From assembly GCA_948466345.1 (NCBI GenBank), contig CAOKAC010000002.1, positions 186,001-250,000 of the forward strand: a stretch of DNA of 64,000 bases. The letters are read 5' to 3'. Both the position numbers and the translations under genes were made by a program. Under the pieces are notes generated by a model that had not been told where the DNA came from, ran no database searches, and saw only the letters and a list, made by a program, of their open reading frames with translations. The DNA comes from an uncultured Clostridia bacterium (GTDB lineage: Bacteria > Bacillota > Clostridia > Oscillospirales > CAG-272). This document shows, piece after piece, positions 1-6,748 of this stretch. How positions within the stretch are numbered: the first letter of the stretch is position 1; the number at the start of each line of letters is the position of its first letter.

Positions 1-1
1 T

Positions 2-346
2 GAACAGATTTTGTCTACAATACATACCTTTATGAAAAATAAAAAGCAGATGAAATACAACTTTTTATCTGCTTTTGCCTATCCGCTTCATAAATCTGTA
101 AAAATCCGTGACGCATATATTTGCATCGAATTTGTGCGGTTTGTTCTGGGAATCCATGATTTTTTAACCATTCCACAACTGGAAAAGCGGCTGAGCGGGT
201 CTGTCGTATATGAGGGTGGGATGCGTGCGCTTGCAAACACCAGTTCGGATATGGATGATTACTTCGATAGAAAATCCTTTTTCTATCAGCTCAGTCACAC
301 AACGGCAGATCTTGCATTGCTGATCCGTCGGCTTCCAACAAAATAA
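2..346 (+). CDS. Unidentified ORF, possibly 5'-truncated
   Basis: The frame is open from base 2 to a TAA stop at 344-346, so the start may lie outside the window; in-frame candidates are a TTG at 11 and ATGs at 32 and 51. I do not recognise the product. The C-terminal half has no membrane segment or signal peptide. The gene stops just before a strong terminator, which favours it being real. Against this, a hairpin with a short T-run (bases 42-76) lies inside the frame and could instead end an upstream gene, and no good ribosome-binding site precedes either ATG. It may be a remnant. Confidence 0.3.
   Translation, partial: EQILSTIHTFMKNKKQMKYNFLSAFAYPLHKSVKIRDAYICIEFVRFVLGIHDFLTIPQLEKRLSGSVVYEGGMRALANTSSDMDDYFDRKSFFYQLSHTTADLALLIRRLPTK
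42..76 (+). terminator. Hairpin with T-run, possible terminator
   Basis: AAAAGCAGAT (42-51) and ATCTGCTTTT (67-76) are complementary around a 15-base loop and end in four Ts. If it works as a terminator it would serve a gene left of the window. It lies inside the unidentified ORF, so one of the two calls is doubtful. Confidence 0.35.
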
Positions 347-350
347 CTAT

Positions 351-379
351 AAAAAGTCAGCGTATAGCGCTGACTTTTT
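351..379. terminator. Bidirectional intrinsic terminator
   Basis: AAAAAGTCAGCG (351-362) pairs perfectly with CGCTGACTTTTT (368-379) around a 5-base loop. There are A/T runs on both sides. It can end both the plus-strand ORF on its left and mtnN on the minus strand. Confidence 0.9.
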
Positions 380-381
380 CT

Positions 382-1086
382 TTACAACAGCTGCAGCATC
401 TGGTCAATGGCAGCCACTGCTGTTTCTGCCGCAGCAGCAGCAAATACAGGATAGTCCATACCGGAATCTGCGCTGGCACTATCAGATATAGCACGTAAAA
501 CGCCAAAGGGAACCTGATTCAAATAGCACGCCTGCCCAATGGCTCCACCTTCCATTTCGCAGGCCGCAGCATGAAACTGATCTCGAATCCGGCTGCGCTC
601 CTGCTCGGTACATACAAAGACATCTCCTGACGCTACGACGCCCAGCATATGCTGTTTTTCCAAAAATTGAACACTGCGCTGCAGTGCAGAAACCATCTGC
701 CCGTCACAGGGAATCTGTATTATATCGATTCCGGACAGCAGCCCCACAGGATCCCCCAGTCCGGAGGTGTCCATATCATGCTGGACTACATGAGAGGCAA
801 TCACAAGATCCAGAACCTGCAGTCCATCCGCCAGTCCACCTGCAACACCGGTATTTATGATGCAGTCCGGCGCATACCGTAAAATCATAGTCTGTGCGCA
901 TACTGCTGCAAATACTTTGCCAACACCGCATTTCGCTGCAATCACAGTTTTGCCGTGTAGCGCGCCCCGGACGTACCGGATCCCGCTGATGGTTTCTTCT
1001 GTTGGATTTTGGAGTTTTGCCCAAATTCCGTCGATTTCCATCTGCATGGCGGCTATTATGCCTACAGTTTCATATTTCTTCCCCAT
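382..1086 (-). CDS. mtnN: 5'-methylthioadenosine/S-adenosylhomocysteine nucleosidase
   Basis: The enzyme cleaves the N-glycosidic bond of methylthioadenosine and S-adenosylhomocysteine, releasing adenine. It detoxifies SAM by-products and feeds methionine salvage and autoinducer-2 synthesis in the cytoplasm. The sequence shows the family hallmarks: E17 in GIIAAMQME, the GVAGGL loop, CEMEGGAIGQ (E179), and RAISDSAS with the catalytic Asp at about 202. From this start it has 234 residues, close to the family norm. An upstream in-frame ATG at 1113 is rejected as the main start because the -10 box of the only visible promoter (TACAAT, 1114-1119) abuts it. The ATG at 1086 follows GGGGGA with a short 3-base spacer. 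The gene stands alone, divergent from the tRNA genes. Confidence 0.93.
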   Translation of the reverse strand: MGKKYETVGIIAAMQMEIDGIWAKLQNPTEETISGIRYVRGALHGKTVIAAKCGVGKVFAAVCAQTMILRYAPDCIINTGVAGGLADGLQVLDLVIASHVVQHDMDTSGLGDPVGLLSGIDIIQIPCDGQMVSALQRSVQFLEKQHMLGVVASGDVFVCTEQERSRIRDQFHAAACEMEGGAIGQACYLNQVPFGVLRAISDSASADSGMDYPVFAAAAAETAVAAIDQMLQLL

Positions 1087-1113
1087 AAATCCCCCATATG
1101 TACGTTTTTTCAT

Positions 1114-1142
1114 ATTGTACTCCGCAGGTAAAATTTTGTCAA
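1114..1142 (-). promoter_or_regulatory. mtnN promoter
   Basis: On the minus strand, TTGACA (1142-1137) and TACAAT (1119-1114) are separated by 17 bases. Transcription would begin near 1106, downstream of the upstream in-frame ATG at 1113. Confidence 0.75.
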
Positions 1143-1158
1143 GGCGACGCTGCTGCTC

Positions 1159-1187
1159 TTGACAGCAGCATAGATTTGTGATATACT
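1159..1187 (+). promoter_or_regulatory. tRNA promoter
   Basis: TTGACA (1159-1164) and TATACT (1182-1187) have a 17-base spacer and end 19 bases before tRNA-Gln. It is divergent from the mtnN promoter. Confidence 0.8.
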
Positions 1188-1206
1188 ATTTATCATAAAA
1201 ATGAAT

Positions 1207-1280
1207 TGGGATATGGTGTAATGGTAACACACAGGACTTTGACTCCTGTTTTGTAGGTTCGAGCCCTGCTATCCCAGCCA
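1207..1280 (+). tRNA. tRNA-Gln (anticodon TTG)
   Basis: The 7-bp acceptor stem TGGGATA/TATCCCA closes a full cloverleaf with GGTTCGAGC in the T-arm and an encoded GCCA 3' end. The anticodon loop CTTTGAC gives TTG, which reads CAA glutamine codons. It is the first of a two-tRNA transcript. Confidence 0.95.
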
Positions 1281-1326
1281 GTCCGAACAGATGGGCGATA
1301 ATGGGGCGGCAGTTGTCGTCCCATAC

Positions 1327-1403
1327 GGAGGCATAGCTCAGCTGGTTAGAGCGTTCGGTTCACATCCGAGAGGTCGCGGGTTCGAGTCCCTCTGTCTCCA
1401 CCA
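1327..1403 (+). tRNA. tRNA-Val (anticodon CAC)
   Basis: The acceptor stem GGAGGCA/TGTCTCC contains one G-T pair. TAGCTCAGCTGGTTAGAGC forms the D-arm, and CCA is encoded at the 3' end. The seven-base anticodon loop TTCACAT places CAC at positions 34-36, reading GTG valine codons. One C-T mismatch appears in the T-stem as I fold it. Confidence 0.88.
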
Positions 1404-1409
1404 GTCGAA

Positions 1410-1442
1410 AGTCTCGACGCGCATTTGCGTTCGGGGCTTTTT
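1410..1442 (+). terminator. Terminator of the tRNA transcript
   Basis: AGTCTCGACGC pairs with GCGTTCGGGGCT, using G-T pairs and one bulge, and is followed directly by a T-run. It lies 6 bases after tRNA-Val. Confidence 0.75.
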
Positions 1443-1520
1443 ATGTTGCCCTTTTATCAAGCTTCATACCTGCACTGATTGCATACCGTTGTGGTATACG
1501 ATTTTACATTGTGTGGCCAG

Positions 1521-1549
1521 AACAGGGAGAGACGTTGTCTCTCCCTGTT
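1521..1549. terminator. 13-bp perfect hairpin after the amidase gene
   Basis: The arms 1521-1533 and 1537-1549 are fully complementary around a GTT loop. The hairpin lies 10 bases downstream of the stop codon of the phage-type amidase on the minus strand. No T-run follows in that direction, so it may work as a weak or assisted terminator or protect the mRNA end. Confidence 0.55.
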
Positions 1550-1558
1550 TGTGTTCTG

Positions 1559-2662
1559 CTATTTTTTTACATTAATAAAACCATACTGGGTATTTACTTC
1601 CACTCTGGTCCCCTTCTTCACATGCACGTACAGCCACTCGCCTGCGGTCCCGTGACCGGACAGTACATACGTGCCTTCCGCTACCAATATGTTTCCGTTT
1701 CCGTAAATGGCATCCGATGTAGCTACGCCATCTACGATACACACTTCAAATCCATAGGCATTCGTCCCAGTCCTTCCCTTCGTGTAGGCAATCAACTGGT
1801 TTGTGCCTCTGCCTGTGTCTACGCCGTCTAGCGTCCTGCAGCATGCCTTCTGCACCTTCACCCAGCCGTCGTAAACGCCCACAAGGTCTCCTTCATTTAT
1901 ATTGGCATACAGCCACTTTCCTGCTTCTCCGTGACCGGACAGCACATATCCTCCGACCGGTATGGGACTGTTTCCCACATATCTCACTCCTGTTACTGCA
2001 ATCCCGTTCCGGTCAATAGGCACTTCAAATCCATATTCGTTGGTACCGGTGCTTGTCCCGGTATATCGGATCAGCTTGTCTGTTCCTCTGCCGACATTTG
2101 TACCGTCCAAAATATGATATACTGCTTCTACCTTTTCCGGCTCTTCTACAGTTCCCCCCTGCAATTGCTTATTTACTTCACTGGCTATGTACGGAAATTT
2201 CCCCTGGAGATACGGGCCGGGACAGGTTGTCGCCGCAAACATATTGTGCCGCGTCAGATTCCCGCTGGCGTCCCCTGTATAATGCAGCTTGGCAATCCCG
2301 TTTCGTTTGCAGATATCCACGCACAGCTGGATCAGCTTAGCCATAGCCGCATCGCTTACATGCCAGTCGGGCGCACCACCGTCGTTGGCTACCTCGATAG
2401 TGATTGCCTGATGGTCGTTTTCCGCATTGCTGCTGGTCCACGCCCGGTTTTTCTCTTCTACATACATACCCACCCGGCCGTCACTGCCGATGCCATAGTT
2501 TGCACTAGCCTGCCGGCTCGTGGGTGCAAAAATATTTCCTATTGTTTCTACGCTTGCATTCCCCGCACAATGGTGGATTGTGATTTTTTTGATCGTATTG
2601 TTTCGGGGGTTGTTGCTGTTCGGTGATATTTTCGTATAATTTACTAAACTACTGTTGCTCAT
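1559..2662 (-). CDS. Phage-type N-acetylmuramoyl-L-alanine amidase (endolysin) with two C-terminal repeats
   Basis: It probably cuts the amide bond between muramic acid and the peptide stem to lyse the cell wall. Residues 1-155 match the Amidase_2/PGRP fold, with zinc ligands readable as H30 or H31, H139 and C147 (TTCPG). After a short acidic linker, two copies of a roughly 90-residue module occupy about 180-270 and 271-367. Each contains LDG-x(5)-RG, GTN-x-YGFEV and YVLSGHG. The module resembles the region next to phosphodiester-glycosidase-like domains in Clostridia (from memory) and probably binds the wall. The start at 2662 follows GAGGAAG and overlaps the holin stop as ATGA, which fixes it against a much longer upstream frame. 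It is the last gene of the lysis module. Confidence 0.88.
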   Translation of the reverse strand: MSNSSLVNYTKISPNSNNPRNNTIKKITIHHCAGNASVETIGNIFAPTSRQASANYGIGSDGRVGMYVEEKNRAWTSSNAENDHQAITIEVANDGGAPDWHVSDAAMAKLIQLCVDICKRNGIAKLHYTGDASGNLTRHNMFAATTCPGPYLQGKFPYIASEVNKQLQGGTVEEPEKVEAVYHILDGTNVGRGTDKLIRYTGTSTGTNEYGFEVPIDRNGIAVTGVRYVGNSPIPVGGYVLSGHGEAGKWLYANINEGDLVGVYDGWVKVQKACCRTLDGVDTGRGTNQLIAYTKGRTGTNAYGFEVCIVDGVATSDAIYGNGNILVAEGTYVLSGHGTAGEWLYVHVKKGTRVEVNTQYGFINVKK

Positions 2663-2949
2663 TTTTCTTCCTCTTCTTTCTGATGATTTAATGTATTTAA
2701 TTGCTTGTACACCTGGTTGGCGCCGGTTGCCGCAAGGCCGGATACAATGCCTACAGCTGCAGCATTGATCACATCCCCTGTCGGATACTGAGGGATCACG
2801 AACATCCCAACAATTCCTAAAAGCCCACCTGTTATCCCACATATGACAGGTATGTATTTGTTGTTTACCTTTGTAGCCTTTACTCCTATTGCAATCAGAT
2901 AACATATCACCGTGATTGCCGCTACACTCGCTATATTTGTTAAATCCAT
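2659..2949 (-). CDS. Phage holin, Hol44-like (holin superfamily V)
   Basis: This 96-residue protein begins MDLTNIASVAAI and has two or three hydrophobic segments (about residues 5-22, 33-50 and 60-80). Its tail, QLNTLNHQKEEEEK, is charged, as is common in holins. It would make the membrane lesions that release the endolysin. The start is the ATG at 2949, 8 bases after AAAGGAG; an ATG 18 bases upstream lies on that ribosome-binding site and is less likely. The stop overlaps the amidase start by 4 bases, implying translational coupling. The holin family assignment is from remembered similarity. Confidence 0.85.
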   Translation of the reverse strand: MDLTNIASVAAITVICYLIAIGVKATKVNNKYIPVICGITGGLLGIVGMFVIPQYPTGDVINAAAVGIVSGLAATGANQVYKQLNTLNHQKEEEEK

Positions 2950-2975
2950 TCCTTTTGCTCCTTTCATTTAAAAGC

Positions 2976-3245
2976 TTATTGAGGTTTATGGAACGCCTCC
3001 AAATCGGACAGCCGATGATTGGCTACCTTCACTTGTTCCTCTATTACAGGAACACGTCTGGCAAAATCGTTATGCAGCCGTACCTCTCTTGTCAGTTCAC
3101 TAATCCGTTCATCTGTAACCGCCTGGGCTGTTTTCATTTCGTTTTCCATTCTGTTATTGGAACGGTTATTCGTAATTATGACTCCGATCAGCGAAAACGC
3201 ACCTACAACAATTGCTGCTCCTGCCGCTATTACTGCTTCTGTCAT
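2976..3245 (-). CDS. Small phage lysis-cassette membrane protein
   Basis: This 89-residue protein has one N-terminal membrane segment (about residues 5-25, AAGAAIVVGAFSLIGVII), then a charged region with heptad-like spacing that probably forms a coiled coil, ending near VIEEQVKVANHRLSDLE. Similar small proteins sit before the holin in clostridial prophages, resembling haemolysin XhlA in layout. The role is not established; it may anchor or regulate the holin. Its ribosome-binding site is GGGGGGAG just before the ATG. It lies 26 bases upstream of the holin and 62 bases downstream of the tail-fibre gene. Confidence 0.7.
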   Translation of the reverse strand: MTEAVIAAGAAIVVGAFSLIGVIITNNRSNNRMENEMKTAQAVTDERISELTREVRLHNDFARRVPVIEEQVKVANHRLSDLEAFHKPQ

Positions 3246-3307
3246 TCTCTCCCCCCTTTTTGTTCCGGTCTAATTGTACTATGTTAACCGGTCAGGCTCT
3301 GTCCCCT

Positions 3308-5359
3308 TTATTTAATAAAAATTTTTACATGGGTATCGTCCAGTCGTTCCATTACACGGTATTTTGTTTTCACTTCCGACTTTACTGCTGTACCCCCTTC
3401 TGCTACTCTACAATAACCGTTTACCTCGCATGTGCCGTCATCGATTACGACAAGCTGCCCTACAATACCAACTGCGTCCCATTCGCTCCGTTCGTTGCGG
3501 CCCGCATACGGCTGGTCCGAATCGTATGCAGGGTTGATAACAAATCTCGTTTCCGTATGTGCAGGAATTGCCATCCCAGTTTGTTCGTCGACCGTTTCAG
3601 GTACTTCTACCGTCTCCATCAGACGTTCTCCAAATATATCTGTCATGTACATGCCCTGCCACATGTCGCTGTACGTATTGCCAATCAGTGCCGGTGTAGC
3701 GGATACGACACCTAGGATATAATCATCCCCTGCATTAGCTTTTCGTATTTTGTTCCCTTCCAGCGTCACAAAATAGCCCCTGCGGTCTTCCCGATTTGGA
3801 TTCCCATCCATCCATTCGAAATACTCTGCATAGTCCGCACCCGACCCTGAAAACGCATTTTGCCCCCGGCAATATCCGTCCGCTGTTACTCGCAGCGCGT
3901 TAACTCTTGCCGTTTCTCCGGTGCCTACTCCTACTATGAATTGTGTTCCTGTTGCATCTCCCGCGTCTTGCGGACCTGCATATTCCTTATTATATTTTCC
4001 TACGACTACCTGCCCTGTTCCGGCAGAACGTACATAGTGACCAATGGTAGCGTCCCCGCTGCCGGATGTAGATGCGAAATTTCCTGTAGCAAAGGAAAAT
4101 GAACCTGCTGCACTGCTGCACTGTCCCAGCGCCACCGCCCCTGATATATTGGCTGTACATCCCATCACCCCCTGCAAAGTACCGGGCGATGTACCGTTCT
4201 TAATGTTCGTTGTTACACTGTCTAATTTGGATTTATCAGAAGCGCTTATAAGACCCGCTTTGCTGGTAGTCGCCTCAGAATAAGTGGCAGCCGCAGAAGC
4301 AAATAATGGGGTATCCACTCCGTTAATGGTAAGGGTTCCAATTTGCTCTCCTTCCGTTTTTGCTGGGCTGAAGGATACGCTGTCCGCACCCTCTGCGATT
4401 CCTGCAAGCTTGTCCTTTTCCTCTGTTGTATAGTCGTTTGCGGATAGCCCCTTACCCGTTTCTTTCGTTACTTTACTGTCCAGAAGAACTGATACAAGGG
4501 CTGTCGTTGGCGGCAGAAAATTTGTTCTGTTCATTACCGTGCTGTTTACTGTCAACCGCTGCCCCAGGCCACACTCTGCCGGTTCCAGTCTTGTTGCCGG
4601 CTTGTACCATACCACATATTCACGGGGGGCCTGTCTTTCTTCAATTGGCGCTGCAAAGTAGTATTGCGTCTCCTCTCCATATTCCATTCTGGACAGCGGA
4701 TATTCCTTCTCTCCATCCTGCAGTACGATATGACAGCTTCCCACAGGCGCACTCTCTATTGCCTCAAGCACCGCCTTGTTTTGTTCCATTACCGCTTCGT
4801 ATTCCTCATACTGCGCCTCCGTCCATTGCAGCACATATGTTGTCGCCTTGCCTGGCAGCAGTGCCCGCACCTCTTCTGCTGCTTCGTTCGCGTTCTGCGC
4901 CGCTTCCCTGGCTGCCTCGCCTTTCAACTGCACATCCGCGATTGCCTCTGTCAGCGCAGAATATTCATTGCTCGATTCAATGGCCCCGTCGTCCTGAAGC
5001 ACATCTTCCACAACGATCCCAAACTGGGGCGAGGACAATATCGTCGCATCATCCCCTTCTACAGAAAGGATCCTTACCTCACACAGTACCTCTCCTGGAA
5101 CCGCTGTCTCACCGGATGTAAAGGTGTGCACAACAGCGCCCCCCTCCACACTGCACGTACTGTAGCATGCAGTACCGTCCGGTTTTCTCAAATACATGGT
5201 AACGGTGCATCCCGGCGGCACCTGATACGCCGCTCCTCTTTCTACCAGATGTATACATACCGTTCTGGAACGTGCCTCTCCTGCACGAAATCCCGACAGT
5301 GTCTGCTGAATTCCTCCTTGCTGCACATCCAGGTTTATTTTATATTTTATTTCCTCCAT
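3308..5359 (-). CDS. Phage baseplate/tail-fibre protein with BppU N-terminus and peptidase G2 C-terminus
   Basis: This 683-residue protein has three recognisable parts. Residues 1-130 resemble the BppU-type baseplate N-terminus that attaches to the virion. Residues about 130-200 are Ala/Glu-rich and probably coiled coil. Residues about 370-490 carry short Gly/Ala/Ser repeats (AVALGQ, SFSFATG, DATIGH) like trimeric adhesin head repeats. The C-terminal 175 residues, beginning near GADYAEYFEW, match the peptidase G2 intramolecular-chaperone domain, which cuts itself off after helping trimer folding. The start follows GGGAGG at 5-base spacing. It should bind a host surface ligand. No head, portal, tape-measure or integrase gene is in the window. 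Confidence 0.82.
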   Translation of the reverse strand: MEEIKYKINLDVQQGGIQQTLSGFRAGEARSRTVCIHLVERGAAYQVPPGCTVTMYLRKPDGTACYSTCSVEGGAVVHTFTSGETAVPGEVLCEVRILSVEGDDATILSSPQFGIVVEDVLQDDGAIESSNEYSALTEAIADVQLKGEAAREAAQNANEAAEEVRALLPGKATTYVLQWTEAQYEEYEAVMEQNKAVLEAIESAPVGSCHIVLQDGEKEYPLSRMEYGEETQYYFAAPIEERQAPREYVVWYKPATRLEPAECGLGQRLTVNSTVMNRTNFLPPTTALVSVLLDSKVTKETGKGLSANDYTTEEKDKLAGIAEGADSVSFSPAKTEGEQIGTLTINGVDTPLFASAAATYSEATTSKAGLISASDKSKLDSVTTNIKNGTSPGTLQGVMGCTANISGAVALGQCSSAAGSFSFATGNFASTSGSGDATIGHYVRSAGTGQVVVGKYNKEYAGPQDAGDATGTQFIVGVGTGETARVNALRVTADGYCRGQNAFSGSGADYAEYFEWMDGNPNREDRRGYFVTLEGNKIRKANAGDDYILGVVSATPALIGNTYSDMWQGMYMTDIFGERLMETVEVPETVDEQTGMAIPAHTETRFVINPAYDSDQPYAGRNERSEWDAVGIVGQLVVIDDGTCEVNGYCRVAEGGTAVKSEVKTKYRVMERLDDTHVKIFIK

Positions 5360-5521
5360 GCCATCCTCCCTGCCGCAAGTGCGGCAAAATAAATTTGCAG
5401 AAAAGTCCAGGCAGCCCGTGCCGGATCACAGACCGCCATATTCGCCTGCAAAATATGGAAGACTTCCTGCGACACTTATTGTAACGGATTCCGTAAAAGG
5501 ATGCTCCCGTTGTAATGTCAA
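5360..5521 (-). other. Leader region of the tail-fibre/lysis module, possible phage gene remnant
   Basis: On the minus strand a frame ends at a TGA (5428-5426) with the C-terminus SLPYFAGEYGGL. It has no credible start, and upstream it runs into a terminator, so it may be the 3' scrap of a former phage gene. TTGACA (5521-5516) could be a -35 box for the module, but no matching -10 box stands at 17 bases. Confidence 0.3.
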
Positions 5522-5545
5522 AGAAAAAAGCCCCTCAACAGGGGC
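5521..5545 (-). terminator. Second terminator after the foldase lipoprotein gene
   Basis: GCCCCT/AGGGGC with a 4-base loop (5530-5545) is followed on the minus strand by TTTTTTC. It backs up the terminator at 5554-5581 and insulates the phage module from the mfd operon. Confidence 0.8.
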
Positions 5546-5553
5546 GATAAAAT

Positions 5554-5581
5554 AAAAAGAGAGGGATTTCCCTCTCTTTTT
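5554..5581. terminator. Terminator of the pth-mfd-lipoprotein operon
   Basis: AAAAAGAGAGGG and CCCTCTCTTTTT form a 12-bp stem around a 4-base loop immediately after the lipoprotein stop codon. Confidence 0.9.
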
Positions 5582-6692
5582 AAAATGTATAGTTAGGCGT
5601 TACCATCCCGATAGAATATGCAGCAATAGCATCTTCATCCACTTGAATGTCGTCAAAACGCCCTCGGAGAAACTTTCGAAAAACAGTATCTCCTACCGTA
5701 TTCTCAAACCCATCAAAAAAATCTGCGTTATCTTTATTTTTCCAAGCATCCTCGTCCAGTTCCAGTCTTTGGATAATACAGGTTCCGTAGTCCCCTTCTA
5801 CAACCGCTATGTCCTGGAGTTCCATTTCCATCGCCTTTTGGATCAGATCATAATAAATCGGATCGTTATACACAGTACCCTTACTAAAATAATATCCATT
5901 TTTGTATGCCTTTAGTTCGGAATAAGTCTCGTATAGTGCAGCAAAGGATTCGCCGTTTTCTAGTCCTTCCTGCACCTTTTGAATGGACTCGTCCCGCCGG
6001 GCCTTCGTATCCGCATCCAGTTCCTCCGTAACAGCCTGCCCTTTTTCATCCATAACATATTTTCCGTTGCTGTCTGTTTTGTACCGATATTTATTGTTTA
6101 TAAATATCATCTGCAAATGCACGTAATTCTCTTGATAATACAATTCCATCTGCGTATCGTCAATTGGCGTTTGCCCATTTTCACCATACAAATAATCATA
6201 TACCTTTGCAGTTTTGGCATCATCAATATAAATCTTTTCCAAAAGCTTCATATTGATACCATATTCCCCAAGCGTCTGATTCAACAAATTTCGGTTTCCA
6301 TCGGCATACTCTTTTAGATAATCAGAGACACGCTCCTGCATATCCTCCTTTTCCGATGCGGAGATTACCAGCCCATACTCGTCAAACAACTGCATACACA
6401 CCAGCGTATACTGAATGTTTTCCAAAATTATCGTGTCAAAATACTCTGCCGCACTCTTTCCGTCTATCAGTTCCCCGCTCCAGAAATCTTCTGTATTTTT
6501 TACATCCTCATACCTGTACAAAAAATCCCCTTTATAGGTGCTCGCCCAGTAATGATATACATTTTCACTGATGGAAACATCCCCAAGTGTCAGCACCGAT
6601 ACGCTGGAATCCGTTCCACACCCCTGCAGGCAGCAGGAAAAGAGCAGGAGCAGACCTATCAGAGCTGCTGTGCCTTTATATCTTTTTTTCAT
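5580..6692 (-). CDS. Lipoprotein foldase, SurA/PrsA-like
   Basis: This 370-residue protein has a lipoprotein signal (MKKRYKG, hydrophobic core, LQGC with C25 as the lipidated cysteine). It should therefore be anchored outside the cytoplasmic membrane. The body resembles the SurA N-terminal/PrsA group: a helical first part, then a region starting near MELYYQENYVHLQMIFI that looks like a degenerate parvulin domain. I could not confirm prolyl-isomerase active-site residues. The start at 6692 follows AAAGGATAG; the frame extends upstream but without signal or ribosome-binding site. It lies 56 bases after mfd, an arrangement I recall from other Clostridia. It probably helps fold exported proteins. 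Confidence 0.72.
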   Translation of the reverse strand: MKKRYKGTAALIGLLLLFSCCLQGCGTDSSVSVLTLGDVSISENVYHYWASTYKGDFLYRYEDVKNTEDFWSGELIDGKSAAEYFDTIILENIQYTLVCMQLFDEYGLVISASEKEDMQERVSDYLKEYADGNRNLLNQTLGEYGINMKLLEKIYIDDAKTAKVYDYLYGENGQTPIDDTQMELYYQENYVHLQMIFINNKYRYKTDSNGKYVMDEKGQAVTEELDADTKARRDESIQKVQEGLENGESFAALYETYSELKAYKNGYYFSKGTVYNDPIYYDLIQKAMEMELQDIAVVEGDYGTCIIQRLELDEDAWKNKDNADFFDGFENTVGDTVFRKFLRGRFDDIQVDEDAIAAYSIGMVTPNYTF

Positions 6693-6748
6693 GGAATCTA
6701 TCCTTTCTGCGGATGAATCCGCTTTTTTATTGTAACACGCAAAAACAA

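Noticed and set aside
1207-1403. tRNA pair as a phage attachment site
   Set aside because: No second copy of either tRNA 3' end was seen beyond the phage-like module, and no integrase is present.
4426-5121. 231-codon open frame opposite the tail-fibre gene
   Set aside because: Leu/Pro/His-rich shadow with no start signal; the minus-strand frame has clear domains.
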